NCBI RefSeq assembly: GCF_951801035.1 | Contig: NZ_CATOKT010000001.1 | Source of the DNA: Adlercreutzia sp910585575 | Lineage (GTDB): Bacteria > Actinomycetota > Coriobacteriia > Coriobacteriales > Eggerthellaceae | Length of the DNA stretch: 64,000 bases | Direction: 5' to 3' (one strand) | Shown: piece by piece, positions 18,095-27,319 of the stretch | Numbering within the stretch: position 1 is the stretch's first letter | Layout of the letters: each line of letters begins with the position of its first letter | The notes under the pieces: generated by a model | The model's input: only the letters and a program-made list of their open reading frames with translations | Told to the model about the DNA's origin: nothing | The model's database searches: none | Program-made: the position numbers and the translations under genes

Positions 18095-18442
18095 CTAATA
18101 TCGGGCGCCCTCCACCCTGAGGTCGGTGCAGCCGAGGAGGGGGCGGGGGCTTAGACGTACGACGGGATCCAGCTCGATGGTCGGGTTCGCCACGATAAGC
18201 TCTACAGAAGCGCCACCCACTTGAAGCGGTTTGCCCCGCTCGCCTTCGCAGGGGAATTTGCGGATGCCCGCTCGCCCCAGCGCCTCTTCCGCTTCCGCAT
18301 CCTTCATCGGGTGCGCGAACAGCTCGCCTACCGCTCCGCCGCAACTTTTGCAGAAGGCGACGTCCATCAGCACGTAATGCAAACCCTTCTTCTGGAGATA
18401 CGTCGCCAGCTTGTCCGACAGCACTACCCGTTGCGCGCTCAT
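18095..18442 (-). CDS. Hypothetical protein with CxxC-type motif, 115 residues
   Basis: I do not recognise this protein. It starts by an ATGA overlap with the gene upstream, so the two form a unit. The sequence has a central FCKSCGGAVGELFAHP segment with two Cys spaced CxxC, and a later FPCEGERGKPLQVGGASVELIV stretch. The Cys could bind metal or form a disulfide. Composition matches the chromosome. Confidence 0.6.
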   Translation of the reverse strand: MSAQRVVLSDKLATYLQKKGLHYVLMDVAFCKSCGGAVGELFAHPMKDAEAEEALGRAGIRKFPCEGERGKPLQVGGASVELIVANPTIELDPVVRLSPRPLLGCTDLRVEGARY

Positions 18443-18852
18443 CGCGCCGCCTCCTCCGGCTCCTCAGCCACCACCTGGAACGCGTCAATGCGATTGCAGC
18501 CGAATTCTCGGCCTAGGAAGTCCAGCACGGCAGCGAAATTCGCCGGAGCCGCACCTTTGCCATAATGGTAGGCCTCCCCGTCATAGATGGACCACGCCGT
18601 GCCGCTCGCCTGCGAGCCGGCGGCGGTCTCGTAGCGCTCGCGCCATGCGCGAACACCCTCGCGCTCGATCATCTGCTCGAGCCGCTCTGCCTTGGCGGCA
18701 TCCACATCATAGGTGCGCTCGGTGCCGTCGAAGATCTCGTTCGCATAGCGCTCGCGAAAGAAGCCGCCGAACTCGTACACTTCCAGCGTGTCGTAGCCGC
18801 AGCAAGCTCCCCTGCTGCTGAAGCCAAACACCAATCGTTCCCCGTCGGTCAT
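18439..18852 (-). CDS. Hypothetical protein, 137 residues
   Basis: Start chosen at the ATG of MTDGERLVFGF because GGAAGG lies 7 bases before it; the frame is open a little further upstream. The protein is acidic, contains a RGACCGYDTLEVY segment with a Cys pair, and has no signal peptide or membrane segment. The stop overlaps the next gene by ATGA. Function unknown; the two small Cys-containing proteins may act together (inference from overlap only). Confidence 0.6.
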   Translation of the reverse strand: MTDGERLVFGFSSRGACCGYDTLEVYEFGGFFRERYANEIFDGTERTYDVDAAKAERLEQMIEREGVRAWRERYETAAGSQASGTAWSIYDGEAYHYGKGAAPANFAAVLDFLGREFGCNRIDAFQVVAEEPEEAAR

Positions 18853-18993
18853 CGTCACGCCTTCCCGCATTAGGTACAATCATCGTAGGCTGCCGGCACC
18901 GCAGGTCACCAGGACCCGGGCGCGGCCGCAACCGCATCATTACCGTATCACACTCTGGCGGGAATCAGGCCCCGCTCGATCAAAGGAGATCCC

Positions 18994-19359
18994 ATGGCCG
19001 ACGTCCTTTTCGTTGAATACCCGAAGTGCTCCACGTGCAAGAAGGCCAAGGCGTGGCTCGACGCCCAGGGCGCGCCGTACACCGACCGCGACATTGTCAC
19101 CGACAACCCCACGGCCGACGAGCTGCGCACGTGGCACCAGCGCAGCGGGCTGCCGCTCAAGCGCTTCTTCAACACCTCGGGCATGCTCTACCGCGAGATG
19201 GAACTCTCGAAGAAGCTGCCAACTATGACCGAAGACGAGATGTACGCCCTGCTGGCCACCAACGGCATGCTGGTGAAGCGCCCGCTGCTCGTGACCGCCG
19301 AAACGGTCATTCCCGGTTACAAAGAAGAAGCCTGGGCCGCCGCTATGGCCGACAACTAA
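18994..19359 (+). CDS. ArsC/Spx-family thioredoxin-fold protein
   Basis: 121 residues. The N-terminus VLFVEYPKCSTCKKAKAWLD carries the Cys-x-x-Cys of the ArsC/YffB/Spx family, and the later KRPLLVTAETVIPGYKEEAW holds the usual Arg-Pro motif of this fold. Members reduce arsenate with thiols or bind RNA polymerase (Spx). No arsenic genes are nearby, so the true role is open; 'arsenate reductase family protein' is the safe name. It is 11 bases from the sirtuin gene, implying one message. Confidence 0.85.
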   Translation: MADVLFVEYPKCSTCKKAKAWLDAQGAPYTDRDIVTDNPTADELRTWHQRSGLPLKRFFNTSGMLYREMELSKKLPTMTEDEMYALLATNGMLVKRPLLVTAETVIPGYKEEAWAAAMADN

Positions 19360-19370
19360 GGAGAAGCGTA

Positions 19371-20135
19371 ATGGCACCCGCGGCGAACACCCCCACAACC
19401 CAAGACGCTATCGAGCAGCTGCGCCAGTGGATTCGCGACTGCGAGCCAGGACGCATGGTGTTCTTCGGCGGTGCCGGCGTGTCCACCGAAAGCGGCATCC
19501 CCGACTTTCGCAGCGCCGATGGCCTCTATGCACAGAAGTATCCCTATCCGCCGGAGACCATGGTGTCGCGTAGCTTCTTCGACGCCCATCCGCGCGAGTT
19601 CTTCGACTTCTACTGCGACCGTATGCTGGCCCTGGACGCCCAACCCAATGCCGCCCATCGCAAACTGGCCGAACTGGAACGGGAAGGCATTCTCTCGGCC
19701 GTGGTCACCCAGAACATCGATGGCCTGCACCAGAAGGCCGGAAGCCGCAACGTGCTCGAGCTGCATGGCAGCGTGCTGCGAAACTACTGCCGGGACTGCC
19801 ACGCCCCTTACTCGGTAGAGGAGCTGCTGGCCCTGCGCGAAGCAGCCCCCGATGGCGTGCCGCGGTGTCCCCGCTGCGACGGCATCGTGAAGCCCGACGT
19901 GGTGCTCTACGAGGAGCCTTTGGACGACGCCACGGTGACCGCCGCCGTGCGCGCCATTGCCGCGGCCGACTTGCTGGTCATCGCCGGCACCAGCCTGGCG
20001 GTGTACCCGGCGGCAGGGCTCATCGACTACTTCAGTGGCGATCATCTGGCCATCGTCAACCGCACTCCCACGCCCCGCGACGCCCACGCCGACCTCTGCA
20101 TAGCCGCCAACGTCGGCGAGGTCTTCGACTTCTAG
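19371..20135 (+). CDS. NAD-dependent protein deacylase (sirtuin, Sir2/CobB family)
   Basis: 254 residues. The ATG follows AAGGAGAAG; the open frame upstream lies over the preceding gene. Motifs: NAD-binding GAGVSTESGIPDFR, TQNIDGLH, catalytic His in LELHGS, a zinc ribbon formed by CRDC and CPRC, and GTSLAVYPA. The enzyme removes acyl groups from lysine using NAD+ and makes nicotinamide and O-acyl-ADP-ribose. It forms a two-gene unit with the ArsC/Spx-like protein. Confidence 0.94.
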   Translation: MAPAANTPTTQDAIEQLRQWIRDCEPGRMVFFGGAGVSTESGIPDFRSADGLYAQKYPYPPETMVSRSFFDAHPREFFDFYCDRMLALDAQPNAAHRKLAELEREGILSAVVTQNIDGLHQKAGSRNVLELHGSVLRNYCRDCHAPYSVEELLALREAAPDGVPRCPRCDGIVKPDVVLYEEPLDDATVTAAVRAIAAADLLVIAGTSLAVYPAAGLIDYFSGDHLAIVNRTPTPRDAHADLCIAANVGEVFDF

Positions 20136-20276
20136 ACGCGTACCGGGGCGCCCCTCCCTTCACCGTTACAACGACCTTACACCCCCGTAAAGAGAACTTT
20201 TCAATGATGAGCGCCAATCTCATCTGAAAGCTCGGCGCGGTACGGTTGAAGACGTCAAACGATGAAAGGAGGAAGC

Positions 20277-20618
20277 ATGTCTGCGACGACCCATGCCGTA
20301 AGCAAGCACCCAATCAGCAAGCAAAACCAGACCGTACCCGAGCACAAGCAGCACGTTAAGCACGATGTAGTCAGCATCATTGGCCGCATCGCATCCGTGC
20401 TCTCCGTCATCATGTACGTGTCCTACATCACCACCATCGGCGATAATCTGGCCGGTCACGGCGGCAGCCCCTGGCAGCCGCTGGCAGCGTTCTTCAACTG
20501 CTGCATGTGGACGGCCTACGGCTTCCTGAAGCCGAAAAAGGACATCCCCATTATCGTGGCGAACGTGCCCGGCATTTTCCTGGCCGGCGCCGCGTTCATC
20601 ACGGCACTGGTTCACTAG
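20277..20618 (+). CDS. SemiSWEET sugar transporter
   Basis: 113 residues from the ATG after AAAGGAGG. After a polar N-terminus of about 35 residues there are three membrane helices: IIGRIASVLSVIMYVSYI, then PLAAFFNCCMWTAYGF, then IPIIVANVPGIFLAGAAF. The conserved Pro/Asn pattern (SPWQPLAAFFNC, ANVPG) is that of the MtN3/SWEET family. Bacterial SemiSWEETs have one three-helix unit and dimerise to move sugars down gradient. It precedes the glutaminase gene; co-transcription is possible. Confidence 0.85.
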   Translation: MSATTHAVSKHPISKQNQTVPEHKQHVKHDVVSIIGRIASVLSVIMYVSYITTIGDNLAGHGGSPWQPLAAFFNCCMWTAYGFLKPKKDIPIIVANVPGIFLAGAAFITALVH

Positions 20619-20635
20619 CGTTGCTGGCAAAAAAA

Positions 20636-20671
20636 GCGGGCGCACGGGGCTTCCGCCCTGGACGCGCCCGC
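20636..20671 (+). other. GC-rich hairpin between SemiSWEET and glutaminase genes
   Basis: Arms gcgggcgc (20636-20643) and gcgcccgc (20664-20671). An A-run precedes it, so it would act as a terminator on the minus strand; on the plus strand it may be an attenuating or stabilising hairpin. Confidence 0.4.
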
Positions 20672-20700
20672 ATTCCCCGACGGAAGGAAAGAGGCACCCC

Positions 20701-21666
20701 ATGATCGTCAAACTCACCTATGCCCAGCTGAAGAAGGCGGTCGAGGACGCCTACGCCGCCTGCAAGGACCTTCCCGGCGGCCAGAACGCCCACTACATTC
20801 CCTACTTGGCCCATGTCGATTCGAGTCTGTTCGGCATTAGCCTGTGCCTGCCCGATGGACGACTCATCTCCGTGGGCGACACCGACTATCGCCTGGGCAT
20901 TGAATCGGTCTCGAAGGTGCACACGGCTATCCTCGTACTGAAGGAGCTGGGCGCCAAGGCAGTGCTCGATAAGATCGGCGCCGATGCCACCGGCCTTCCC
21001 TTCAACTCCATCTTCGCCATCCTGTTGGAAAACGATCGCCCCTCCACCCCGCTGGTGAACGCCGGCGCCATTACCGCCTGCTCACTGGTGGAGCCGCAGG
21101 GAGACGCCGACGCGAAATGGAAGGCCATCTTCGACAACATGACCGATCTGCTGGGCAGCGAACCGGTGCTCATCGACGAGCTGTACCACTCCGAGTCGGC
21201 CACCAATTTCGACAACCGCTCCATTGCGTGGCTGCTGAAGGAATACGACCGCATCTACGACGATCCCATGATGTCGCTCGATCTGTACACCCGCCAGTGC
21301 TCCCTGGGCGTCACCGCCGAGCAGCTGGCCATTTCCGCGGCCACCATCGCCGACGACGGCGTGAACCCGCTGACGAAGAAGCGCGTGTTCGACGCGGCGC
21401 TTTCCCCGAAGATTGTCTCGCTCATGGCCGCCGTGGGCTTCTACGAGCACTCCGGCGACTGGCTCTACGAATCGGGCCTGCCGGCGAAAACCGGCGTGGG
21501 CGGCGCCGTCATCGGCGTCATGCCCGGCGTCTTCGGCGTGTGCGCCTTCGCCCCGCCGCTGGACGATGCCGGCAACTCCGTGAAGGCCCAGGCCGCCATT
21601 CGCCACATCATGAACAGCCTGAACCTGAACGTGTTCTCGAATACCCACTTCGACATCGCCGATTAG
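20701..21666 (+). CDS. glsA: Glutaminase
   Basis: 321 residues, serine-dependent beta-lactamase-fold glutaminase. Catalytic Ser69-x-x-Lys72 lies in IESVSKVHT. Further family motifs are PLVNAGAIT, the Asn in NFDNRSIAW, DLYTRQCSLGVTAEQLA and KTGVGGAVIGVMPG. It hydrolyses glutamine to glutamate and ammonia, useful for nitrogen supply and acid resistance. The start follows GGAAGGAAAGAGG. A short hairpin with a T-run follows the stop. Confidence 0.93.
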   Translation: MIVKLTYAQLKKAVEDAYAACKDLPGGQNAHYIPYLAHVDSSLFGISLCLPDGRLISVGDTDYRLGIESVSKVHTAILVLKELGAKAVLDKIGADATGLPFNSIFAILLENDRPSTPLVNAGAITACSLVEPQGDADAKWKAIFDNMTDLLGSEPVLIDELYHSESATNFDNRSIAWLLKEYDRIYDDPMMSLDLYTRQCSLGVTAEQLAISAATIADDGVNPLTKKRVFDAALSPKIVSLMAAVGFYEHSGDWLYESGLPAKTGVGGAVIGVMPGVFGVCAFAPPLDDAGNSVKAQAAIRHIMNSLNLNVFSNTHFDIAD

Positions 21667-21680
21667 CCGCGCCCCGCGGG

Positions 21681-21703
21681 CCGCTCCGCCGCAGCGGTTT
21701 TTT
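21681..21703 (+). terminator. Rho-independent terminator of glsA
   Basis: Stem ccgct/agcgg with a GC-rich loop followed by six T, 15 bases after the stop. Confidence 0.6.
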
Positions 21704-21789
21704 CGCGTTTCTCCCAGGCGGGAGGAGGAGCACGCACGCCCCCCCCCCGCGGACCGCGGGCAACCCAACAGGCCGCCCGCCGCGCCCCG

Positions 21790-23331
21790 CTACTTCAAAC
21801 TCTTCCCCTGACCGTGGCCGCTGTGATTGATAGTCTTGGCCAGGGGATGCTTCTCCAGGAACATCATGAGCACCAGGCAGCCGATCATCACCGGCACGAA
21901 ATACAGGAACAGGGGCACCAGCGCATCGGAATAGCCGGTGGCTACCACACTCTGCAGGCTATCGGGCAGTTTGTCCACCACACTGGGGGTCAGCGTGGCC
22001 AGCGAGATATGGTCCGCCGCCGGCAGCTTGTCCGCCAAGTTCGCCGTCAAACGGTTGGTGAACAAAGTGCCTACCAGCGAGGCGCCCACGGTGGCACCAA
22101 TCTGGCGGAAGAAGTTGTTGGCCGCCGTGGCGGTACCTACATGGGACTGCGGGAACTCGTTCTGCACGATGAGCACCAAGATCTGCGTGCCCAGGCCCAG
22201 GCCAAAGCCGAGGATGAACAGGTAGAGCAGCGGCAGGAACACGGGCTCGCCCACGTACATGAGCGACATCAGATAGAAGCCGACGGCGCACACCGCGCAC
22301 ATGGCCAGAGGCATCCATTTGTACTTGCCTGTCTTGCCGGCAATCCAGCCTGTGGCCGTAGACGTAATGAAAATGCCCACGGAAAGCGGCGTGACCATGA
22401 GTCCCGCCAGTTCGGGCGACATGCGATCGACAATTTGGAAGTACGTGGGCAGGTAGTTCACTGTGCCCATAAAAGACACGTTGACCAGCAGCGCCACGAT
22501 GGCGCAGAGGTTGAAGTTGCGATCATGGAACAGCCCCATGGGAATGATGGGCTGGGAGACGTGGCGCTCTACCATCACGAACACCACGCAGGCCACGGCG
22601 AACAGCACCAGAAGGCCCATGATCTGCCAACTGAGCCAGGCATAGACCTCACCGCCCCAGGTCATAGCCAGCACCAGCGCCGTTACGCCCACGGCCATAA
22701 CGGCACTGCCCTGCCAGTCGAAGGTCAAGTGCTTCCCATGCAGGGAAGGCTGCTTCAGGAACACGGCCAAAGCCAGGATGGCCAACCCGGCCAGGGGCAC
22801 CGTGAACCAGAAAATCCAGCGCCAGCCCAGGGTTTCCACGAACCAGCCGCCCAGCAGCGGGCCGAGCACGTTCGACACTGTGAATACCGACCCCATAACG
22901 CCCAGGTACAGGCCGCGCTTGCGCGGAGGCACCACATCGGCAATGGCCGCCTGCGACAGGATGATCAAACCGCCGCCGCCAAGACCGGAGATAAGACGCC
23001 CCGTGAGCAGCATGGCCATGTTCACGGAAAGCCCGCACACAATCTTGCCCAGGGCATACAGCACCAAGGCGCTGATCAGCAGAAACTTGCGGCCGATGAT
23101 GTCGCCCACTTTGCCGTAGATGGGCATGGTAATCGTGGAGGCCAAAATGTAGGCCGTCGTGACCCATTGCATGATTTCCACGCCGCCCAAGTCTCCCACA
23201 ATGGTGGGCAGCGCGGTGGCCGCAATAGTCTCGGACAGCGAGCTGACAAACATGGCCAACAGAAGACCGGCGAAGATAAACGCCAGCTGCTTGCCATGCA
23301 CCGCGCCGTCATCGACCGTCGAAGTACTCAT
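21790..23331 (-). CDS. MFS drug/solute exporter, DHA2 (EmrB) 14-TM type
   Basis: 513 residues with about 14 hydrophobic helices. Signature features: N-terminal LSETIAATALPTIVGDLGG (motif D1 region of DHA2 transporters), MPIYGKVGDIIGRKFLL (MFS motif A), LISGLGGGGLIILSQAAIADVVPPRKRG (motif C/loop) and ATAANNFFRQIGATVGASLVGTLF. These are proton-driven exporters of lipophilic compounds. The gene is divergent from the LuxR regulator 180 bases away, which may control it. Substrate unknown. Confidence 0.9.
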   Translation of the reverse strand: MSTSTVDDGAVHGKQLAFIFAGLLLAMFVSSLSETIAATALPTIVGDLGGVEIMQWVTTAYILASTITMPIYGKVGDIIGRKFLLISALVLYALGKIVCGLSVNMAMLLTGRLISGLGGGGLIILSQAAIADVVPPRKRGLYLGVMGSVFTVSNVLGPLLGGWFVETLGWRWIFWFTVPLAGLAILALAVFLKQPSLHGKHLTFDWQGSAVMAVGVTALVLAMTWGGEVYAWLSWQIMGLLVLFAVACVVFVMVERHVSQPIIPMGLFHDRNFNLCAIVALLVNVSFMGTVNYLPTYFQIVDRMSPELAGLMVTPLSVGIFITSTATGWIAGKTGKYKWMPLAMCAVCAVGFYLMSLMYVGEPVFLPLLYLFILGFGLGLGTQILVLIVQNEFPQSHVGTATAANNFFRQIGATVGASLVGTLFTNRLTANLADKLPAADHISLATLTPSVVDKLPDSLQSVVATGYSDALVPLFLYFVPVMIGCLVLMMFLEKHPLAKTINHSGHGQGKSLK

Positions 23332-23511
23332 GAAGCTCAGTCCTTCCTGAAAGAGGCGAAATGCCTCGCGAAACTAGAAAACCGCCTTCCATTCTAGGAA
23401 TTGACCAGCTTCAACCCACCCGTTTTCCCCACTCCTCAACCCGCCGTTTGAAAACCGTTGGCACAAAGTTAGGGTACTATGGAGCAACGCACCAGGGGAC
23501 AGGAGGGATGC

Positions 23512-24969
23512 GTGGCAGCGCCGTTCAACCATATCGAGGACCAGAAACGCCATCTTCAGCAATTCAAGGACAGCATTCTCACCCACCCCTATCTTTGCCT
23601 GAGTTTTGGCCTGTACTGGATGCAGACGATTCTGCTCTTCCAGAGCCCCTATCTGTTTCTCGACCCGTCGCCGCTTTCCTCTCTGAGTCCCTTCCCGAAG
23701 GGGACCATCCTGCTGGTAGCCAGCGTCATCACCTACCTGATATGGGCGCTGGGCTATCGCCGCGCCAACCGCTTCAGCGAGGCGCGCTGGTTTCCTTTCG
23801 CGTTGGCCAGCCTCTTGGTGCTCGGCGCCCTTTTGTACACGGGCTACCCGCTGCTTACCCCGCGCCACCACGATCTCGCCATCTTGATGTACTTGGGAGG
23901 CTCGGTGCTCATTGGCTGCGGGACGGCCAACATTTGCCTGGAAACCGGGCGCATGTTCGGCTACCTGGGCCCGCTTCACGTGCTGTTCGCTGGCAGCGCC
24001 GCGCTTTTTGTCGGCACCCTGGGTGCCCTCGCCATTACCATACTTCCCGCCCTTGTCGGACAAATTGCGCTGGTGCTCATTCCGCTGCCCATGGTCGCTT
24101 GCCTTTGGAAGTGCCTGCGCAGTGTCCCAAGCCGTGCCCTGTACGGCCAAGGACTGCAAACGCCCATCAGCATACCGGTCAAGTTCCTGGTGACGTCCTT
24201 TTTCCAAGGGCTTGCCCTGGGCGTTATGCACTCGGCGCTCATTAACGCGGCCGAAAACTCGGCCTTGGTGGTGAGCGTCGGATTCTTCGTAGCGGTGGCC
24301 CTTTTGTTCTTCTGCGCTATCGCCGTCAAGAACAACTTCGACGTGCTTATTTACCGCATCGGGTTTCCCCTCATGGCCCTCGGGTTTTTCACCGTGGGCA
24401 TGTTCGACTTCGCCCTGCTGCCGGGAGCCCTCACCCTCGATGCGGGCTACTGCTTCCAGTACCTCATGACCTGTTCGCTGTGCGCGTATCTGGCCAAGGG
24501 CCTCAAGCAGCCTCCCATCTGGATCATCGGCACCGGAACGGCCGCGTTGCTGCTCGGGCAGTTCTTCGGCAGCGTGCTCGATGTGCTTGTCGATGAATGG
24601 CAGGCACTGGCCATCGTGGTCGCCTTTGCGCTGCTGCTGGCCGCGCTGTTCATGACCAGCAGCCAGAACATCCGCCGCGGCTGGGGCGCCGTCAGCCCCG
24701 GTGCCTCCCCCGTCGCCAATCGCGAGACCACGGCCCTCGACACCGCGTGCCAACTGCTGGCCAGCGAGCACGGTCTAACACCCCGCGAAACCGACGTGTT
24801 CGAGCTTATGGTGCGCGGCTACAGTCGCAAGGCCATTGCCGACGAGCTTTCGCTGGCCGAGGAAACCGTCAAGACCCACACGGGGCGCATTTACCAGAAG
24901 TTCCTCGTTCACTCCAAGCAAGAGCTCATCAACGCAGCCGAGCAGCGCGCCCAGGCCCTCGAATCCTAG
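23512..24969 (+). CDS. LuxR-type regulator with multi-TM membrane N-terminus
   Basis: About 485 residues. I prefer the GTG at 23512, 6 bases after GGAGG; an ATG at 23479 in frame has a poorer site. Residues 30-390 form about 12 hydrophobic helices like a transporter-type sensor. The C-terminal 65 residues are a LuxR HTH (GLTPRETDVFELMVRGYSRK, then TVKTHTGRIYQKF). Such regulators are very numerous in Eggerthellaceae and usually sit beside the reductase or transporter they control. Here it diverges from the MFS exporter and converges on a FAD reductase, so its target is ambiguous. Confidence 0.88.
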   Translation: MAAPFNHIEDQKRHLQQFKDSILTHPYLCLSFGLYWMQTILLFQSPYLFLDPSPLSSLSPFPKGTILLVASVITYLIWALGYRRANRFSEARWFPFALASLLVLGALLYTGYPLLTPRHHDLAILMYLGGSVLIGCGTANICLETGRMFGYLGPLHVLFAGSAALFVGTLGALAITILPALVGQIALVLIPLPMVACLWKCLRSVPSRALYGQGLQTPISIPVKFLVTSFFQGLALGVMHSALINAAENSALVVSVGFFVAVALLFFCAIAVKNNFDVLIYRIGFPLMALGFFTVGMFDFALLPGALTLDAGYCFQYLMTCSLCAYLAKGLKQPPIWIIGTGTAALLLGQFFGSVLDVLVDEWQALAIVVAFALLLAALFMTSSQNIRRGWGAVSPGASPVANRETTALDTACQLLASEHGLTPRETDVFELMVRGYSRKAIADELSLAEETVKTHTGRIYQKFLVHSKQELINAAEQRAQALES

Positions 24970-24980
24970 CCCCGAAAGCA

Positions 24981-25004
24981 AATCGGACCCCGAGGGGTCC
25001 GATT
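24981..25004. terminator. Hairpin between convergent LuxR and FAD-reductase genes
   Basis: aatcggacccc/ggggtccgatt with a two-base loop; only a weak T-rich tail, more T on the minus strand. Probably serves both convergent genes. Confidence 0.55.
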
Positions 25005-25078
25005 CGAAGGGAGGGTAAGGAAGCGGCGCAACGCGCATTGCCGTCTGGGGGGATTGGCGCTGCGCCGTTACAGGGGGG

Positions 25079-26845
25079 CTACTCGTTCTCGGCGATGTAC
25101 TTGCCGGTCAAGTATCCGAAGGTGACGCAGGTCATGCCGTAGTTGGCGCCCTCGATCATGAAGGTATAGGTGCCCGAGAACACGTCGCCCACCATGGTGC
25201 CCACGTTGTACAGGCCCGGAATGGCGTTGTCGTCGGCGTCGCACACCTGCATGTGCACGTTGGTATTCAGGCCGCCCATAACGGTCAGGAAGCCGAAGGA
25301 ATCCGTCATCTCGCCGAAGAAGGGGCCTTCCTCGATGGCGTGCAGGTGCTCGGCCTCCTTGTGGAAATCGGCATCCTCGCCCGCTTTGGCCAGCTCGTTG
25401 TAGCGCTTCACCGACTCGAGGGCCTCGGCCGGAAGTCCCAGCAGCTCGACTACTTCCTCGACGGTGTCGGCCATCACGTAGTTGCCCGTGCCTGCCGAAG
25501 CGCTCTCTTTCCAGGAGGCCACGGCTGCCTGTACGGCCTCGTCGCCGGTCATCATCGAGTCGTTGGTCCAGTCGCCCGACACGGCCTCGTACTTGGCGTA
25601 GCCGGCGTCCCAAATAGCGTAGGCCTTCTTCTCGGGGAGCATCATGATGTGCTGGCTGGCCAGAGGCCCGATGCAGTTCTCGTTCATGAAGCGCTGGCCG
25701 TCGCGGTCGAGCAGCAGGCCCAAATGGTTCGTGTACAGGTTGCGCGGACCGGGACCCCAGTAGGCGCCCATGGTGCAGTTGGGGAAGCTCTTCTGCCACG
25801 CGGCGCCCACCCACAGGCCCATCTTCTGACCCTGGCCCTTGTAGATACCGCCGTACTTGAAGCCCTGATCCCAGTCGGGCTCGCTGTCGTACACCTCGTC
25901 CATCACGTAATCGGCCGTCTCGGGGCAGTAGCGGCGCATCATGTCGCGGTCACCGGAGAAGTCGCCCGTGGCCAGCACGATGGCCTTGCGGCCCACGTAC
26001 TTCGCGTAGCTGCCGTCCTCGCGCTTGCACACCACAGCGGTCACGCGGCCGGTGTTGTCGTCTTCGCGAATGAGCTGCTCGGCGATGTTCTTGTAATAGA
26101 TCTGGCCGCCCAAGTCCTCAGTCAGATGACGGGCCAGCTCGTACACGAACAGCGGCTGCATCTTGCCCACGACCACTTCCATGCCCTCTTCAGGCGGCGT
26201 CTGGCCGTTGAGGTTCCAGCCCACGGCAGCGGTGCGCTGCAGGTACAGGCTGTCTTCCTTGTCGGGCGTGCCGATCTCGATGTCGATGCCGTAGCCGGCC
26301 TTCTCCATCAGATCGCAGGCCCAGTTCATGGCCTCTTCAGAGTTGTTGTAGTGCAGATACCACTTGCGCTGATCCACCTTGTGGGTCTGGCAGAAGATCT
26401 CCTTCTGGTACTGGGCCAGCGGCACGCGCGGATAGCCCTGCTCCTGGAAGGCCTTGCAGTACACGGCGTTGTTGGAGCCGCCGCGCGACGTGGGCTTCGT
26501 GGAAGCGGAGGCGATGACCACGTCAAGCCCCGCCTCGGCTGCGCTGTTGGCGGTCATAAGGCCCGATGTGCCGCAGCCCACCACCACGACATCGGCTTCG
26601 ATGGTCTCGGCGATATCGGATTCGGGAATGGGGTCGGGCGCAATTTCGAAGGCCCACTTGCGCTGAGCGGTTTCAGCGGTGTTGTACTGGTCGCCCGCGG
26701 CGCCCGCGTTGCCACCCGTGGAGGACAGCGCCTCCTGGCTGTCACCCTGGGCGGTCGGCGCACACCCGGCCAGTGCCGTGGCGCCCATGGCGCCTACCGC
26801 AGTAAAGGCGGCGCCCTTCAAGAAGTTTCGACGATCGAGTTCCAT
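25079..26845 (-). CDS. Tat-exported FAD-dependent reductase (flavocytochrome c/urocanate reductase superfamily), lipoprotein-type
   Basis: 588 residues from the ATG after AAAGGAGAC; the frame is open 30 bases further. The N-terminus MELDRRNFLKGAAF is a twin-arginine signal and is followed by a lipobox (ALAGC). The FAD-binding Rossmann motif is VVVVGCGTSGLMTANSA and a second GATG-type region is AIVLATGDFSGD. The C-terminal part (TVMGGLNTNVHMQV to GEMVG-like GTMVGDVFSGTY) matches fumarate-reductase-like enzymes. No CxxCH heme site is present, so electrons must come from a separate cytochrome or quinol dehydrogenase. Substrate unknown. Confidence 0.9.
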   Translation of the reverse strand: MELDRRNFLKGAAFTAVGAMGATALAGCAPTAQGDSQEALSSTGGNAGAAGDQYNTAETAQRKWAFEIAPDPIPESDIAETIEADVVVVGCGTSGLMTANSAAEAGLDVVIASASTKPTSRGGSNNAVYCKAFQEQGYPRVPLAQYQKEIFCQTHKVDQRKWYLHYNNSEEAMNWACDLMEKAGYGIDIEIGTPDKEDSLYLQRTAAVGWNLNGQTPPEEGMEVVVGKMQPLFVYELARHLTEDLGGQIYYKNIAEQLIREDDNTGRVTAVVCKREDGSYAKYVGRKAIVLATGDFSGDRDMMRRYCPETADYVMDEVYDSEPDWDQGFKYGGIYKGQGQKMGLWVGAAWQKSFPNCTMGAYWGPGPRNLYTNHLGLLLDRDGQRFMNENCIGPLASQHIMMLPEKKAYAIWDAGYAKYEAVSGDWTNDSMMTGDEAVQAAVASWKESASAGTGNYVMADTVEEVVELLGLPAEALESVKRYNELAKAGEDADFHKEAEHLHAIEEGPFFGEMTDSFGFLTVMGGLNTNVHMQVCDADDNAIPGLYNVGTMVGDVFSGTYTFMIEGANYGMTCVTFGYLTGKYIAENE

Positions 26846-27319
26846 GAGTTTGTCTCCTTTCGGCGAAGAATGCATCCCCCTTGGATGCCCCTCCTCTTCG
26901 CCACGCCCCCAGTATTTCCAACCGCGTGGCTGCGGTCATCCCCCGCGGCGGGGCCAGTTGGGCTTTTTCGGAATTGGCCCCTTTTGGGGGATGAATGACC
27001 TGGGAAAACTTCCAAAGAGAGCCGCGAAGTTCTATGGCCGACCTAGCGGATCATCAATGTGCACGTTGTGGATTTAGCCCCCTTGCAATCTGTATTGCCC
27101 TTATTTCCCTTGTTTAACTGTACCAATATAAGTACACTTACGCGGGTTTGATCGAGGCCCTGAAACCACCTTCATCGCACTCTGGGCCTCTTCTTACTCG
27201 CTATCCTTTTACAGCATCCCTCGTTCTTCCGTTCACGCGTGGGCGATTTGTGCTGTGACCGCCCCGCAGCTTCTCCGCGCAGCACCAAAGCCGGAGCGCT
27301 GCCCCGTGACTGGAGAACC
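26846..27319. other. Promoter region between FAD reductase and LPXTG surface protein genes
   Basis: 474 bases without a convincing gene. It has an AT-rich stretch at about 27080-27140 containing tgtaccaatataagtaca (27119-27136), a partial dyad with gtac at both ends, and G/C-runs (ccccttttggggg near 26979-26991). It probably holds both divergent promoters. Confidence 0.45.

Noticed and set aside
18994..19359. Arsenic resistance operon
   Set aside because: Only the ArsC/Spx-like gene is present; no arsR, arsB or acr3.
25079..26845. Multi-heme flavocytochrome fumarate reductase
   Set aside because: No CxxCH heme-binding motif in this or the other two FAD reductases.
25253..26998. A 581-residue plus-strand open frame opposite the FAD reductase
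   Set aside because: Shadow of the Tat FAD reductase gene; no domain or ribosome site.
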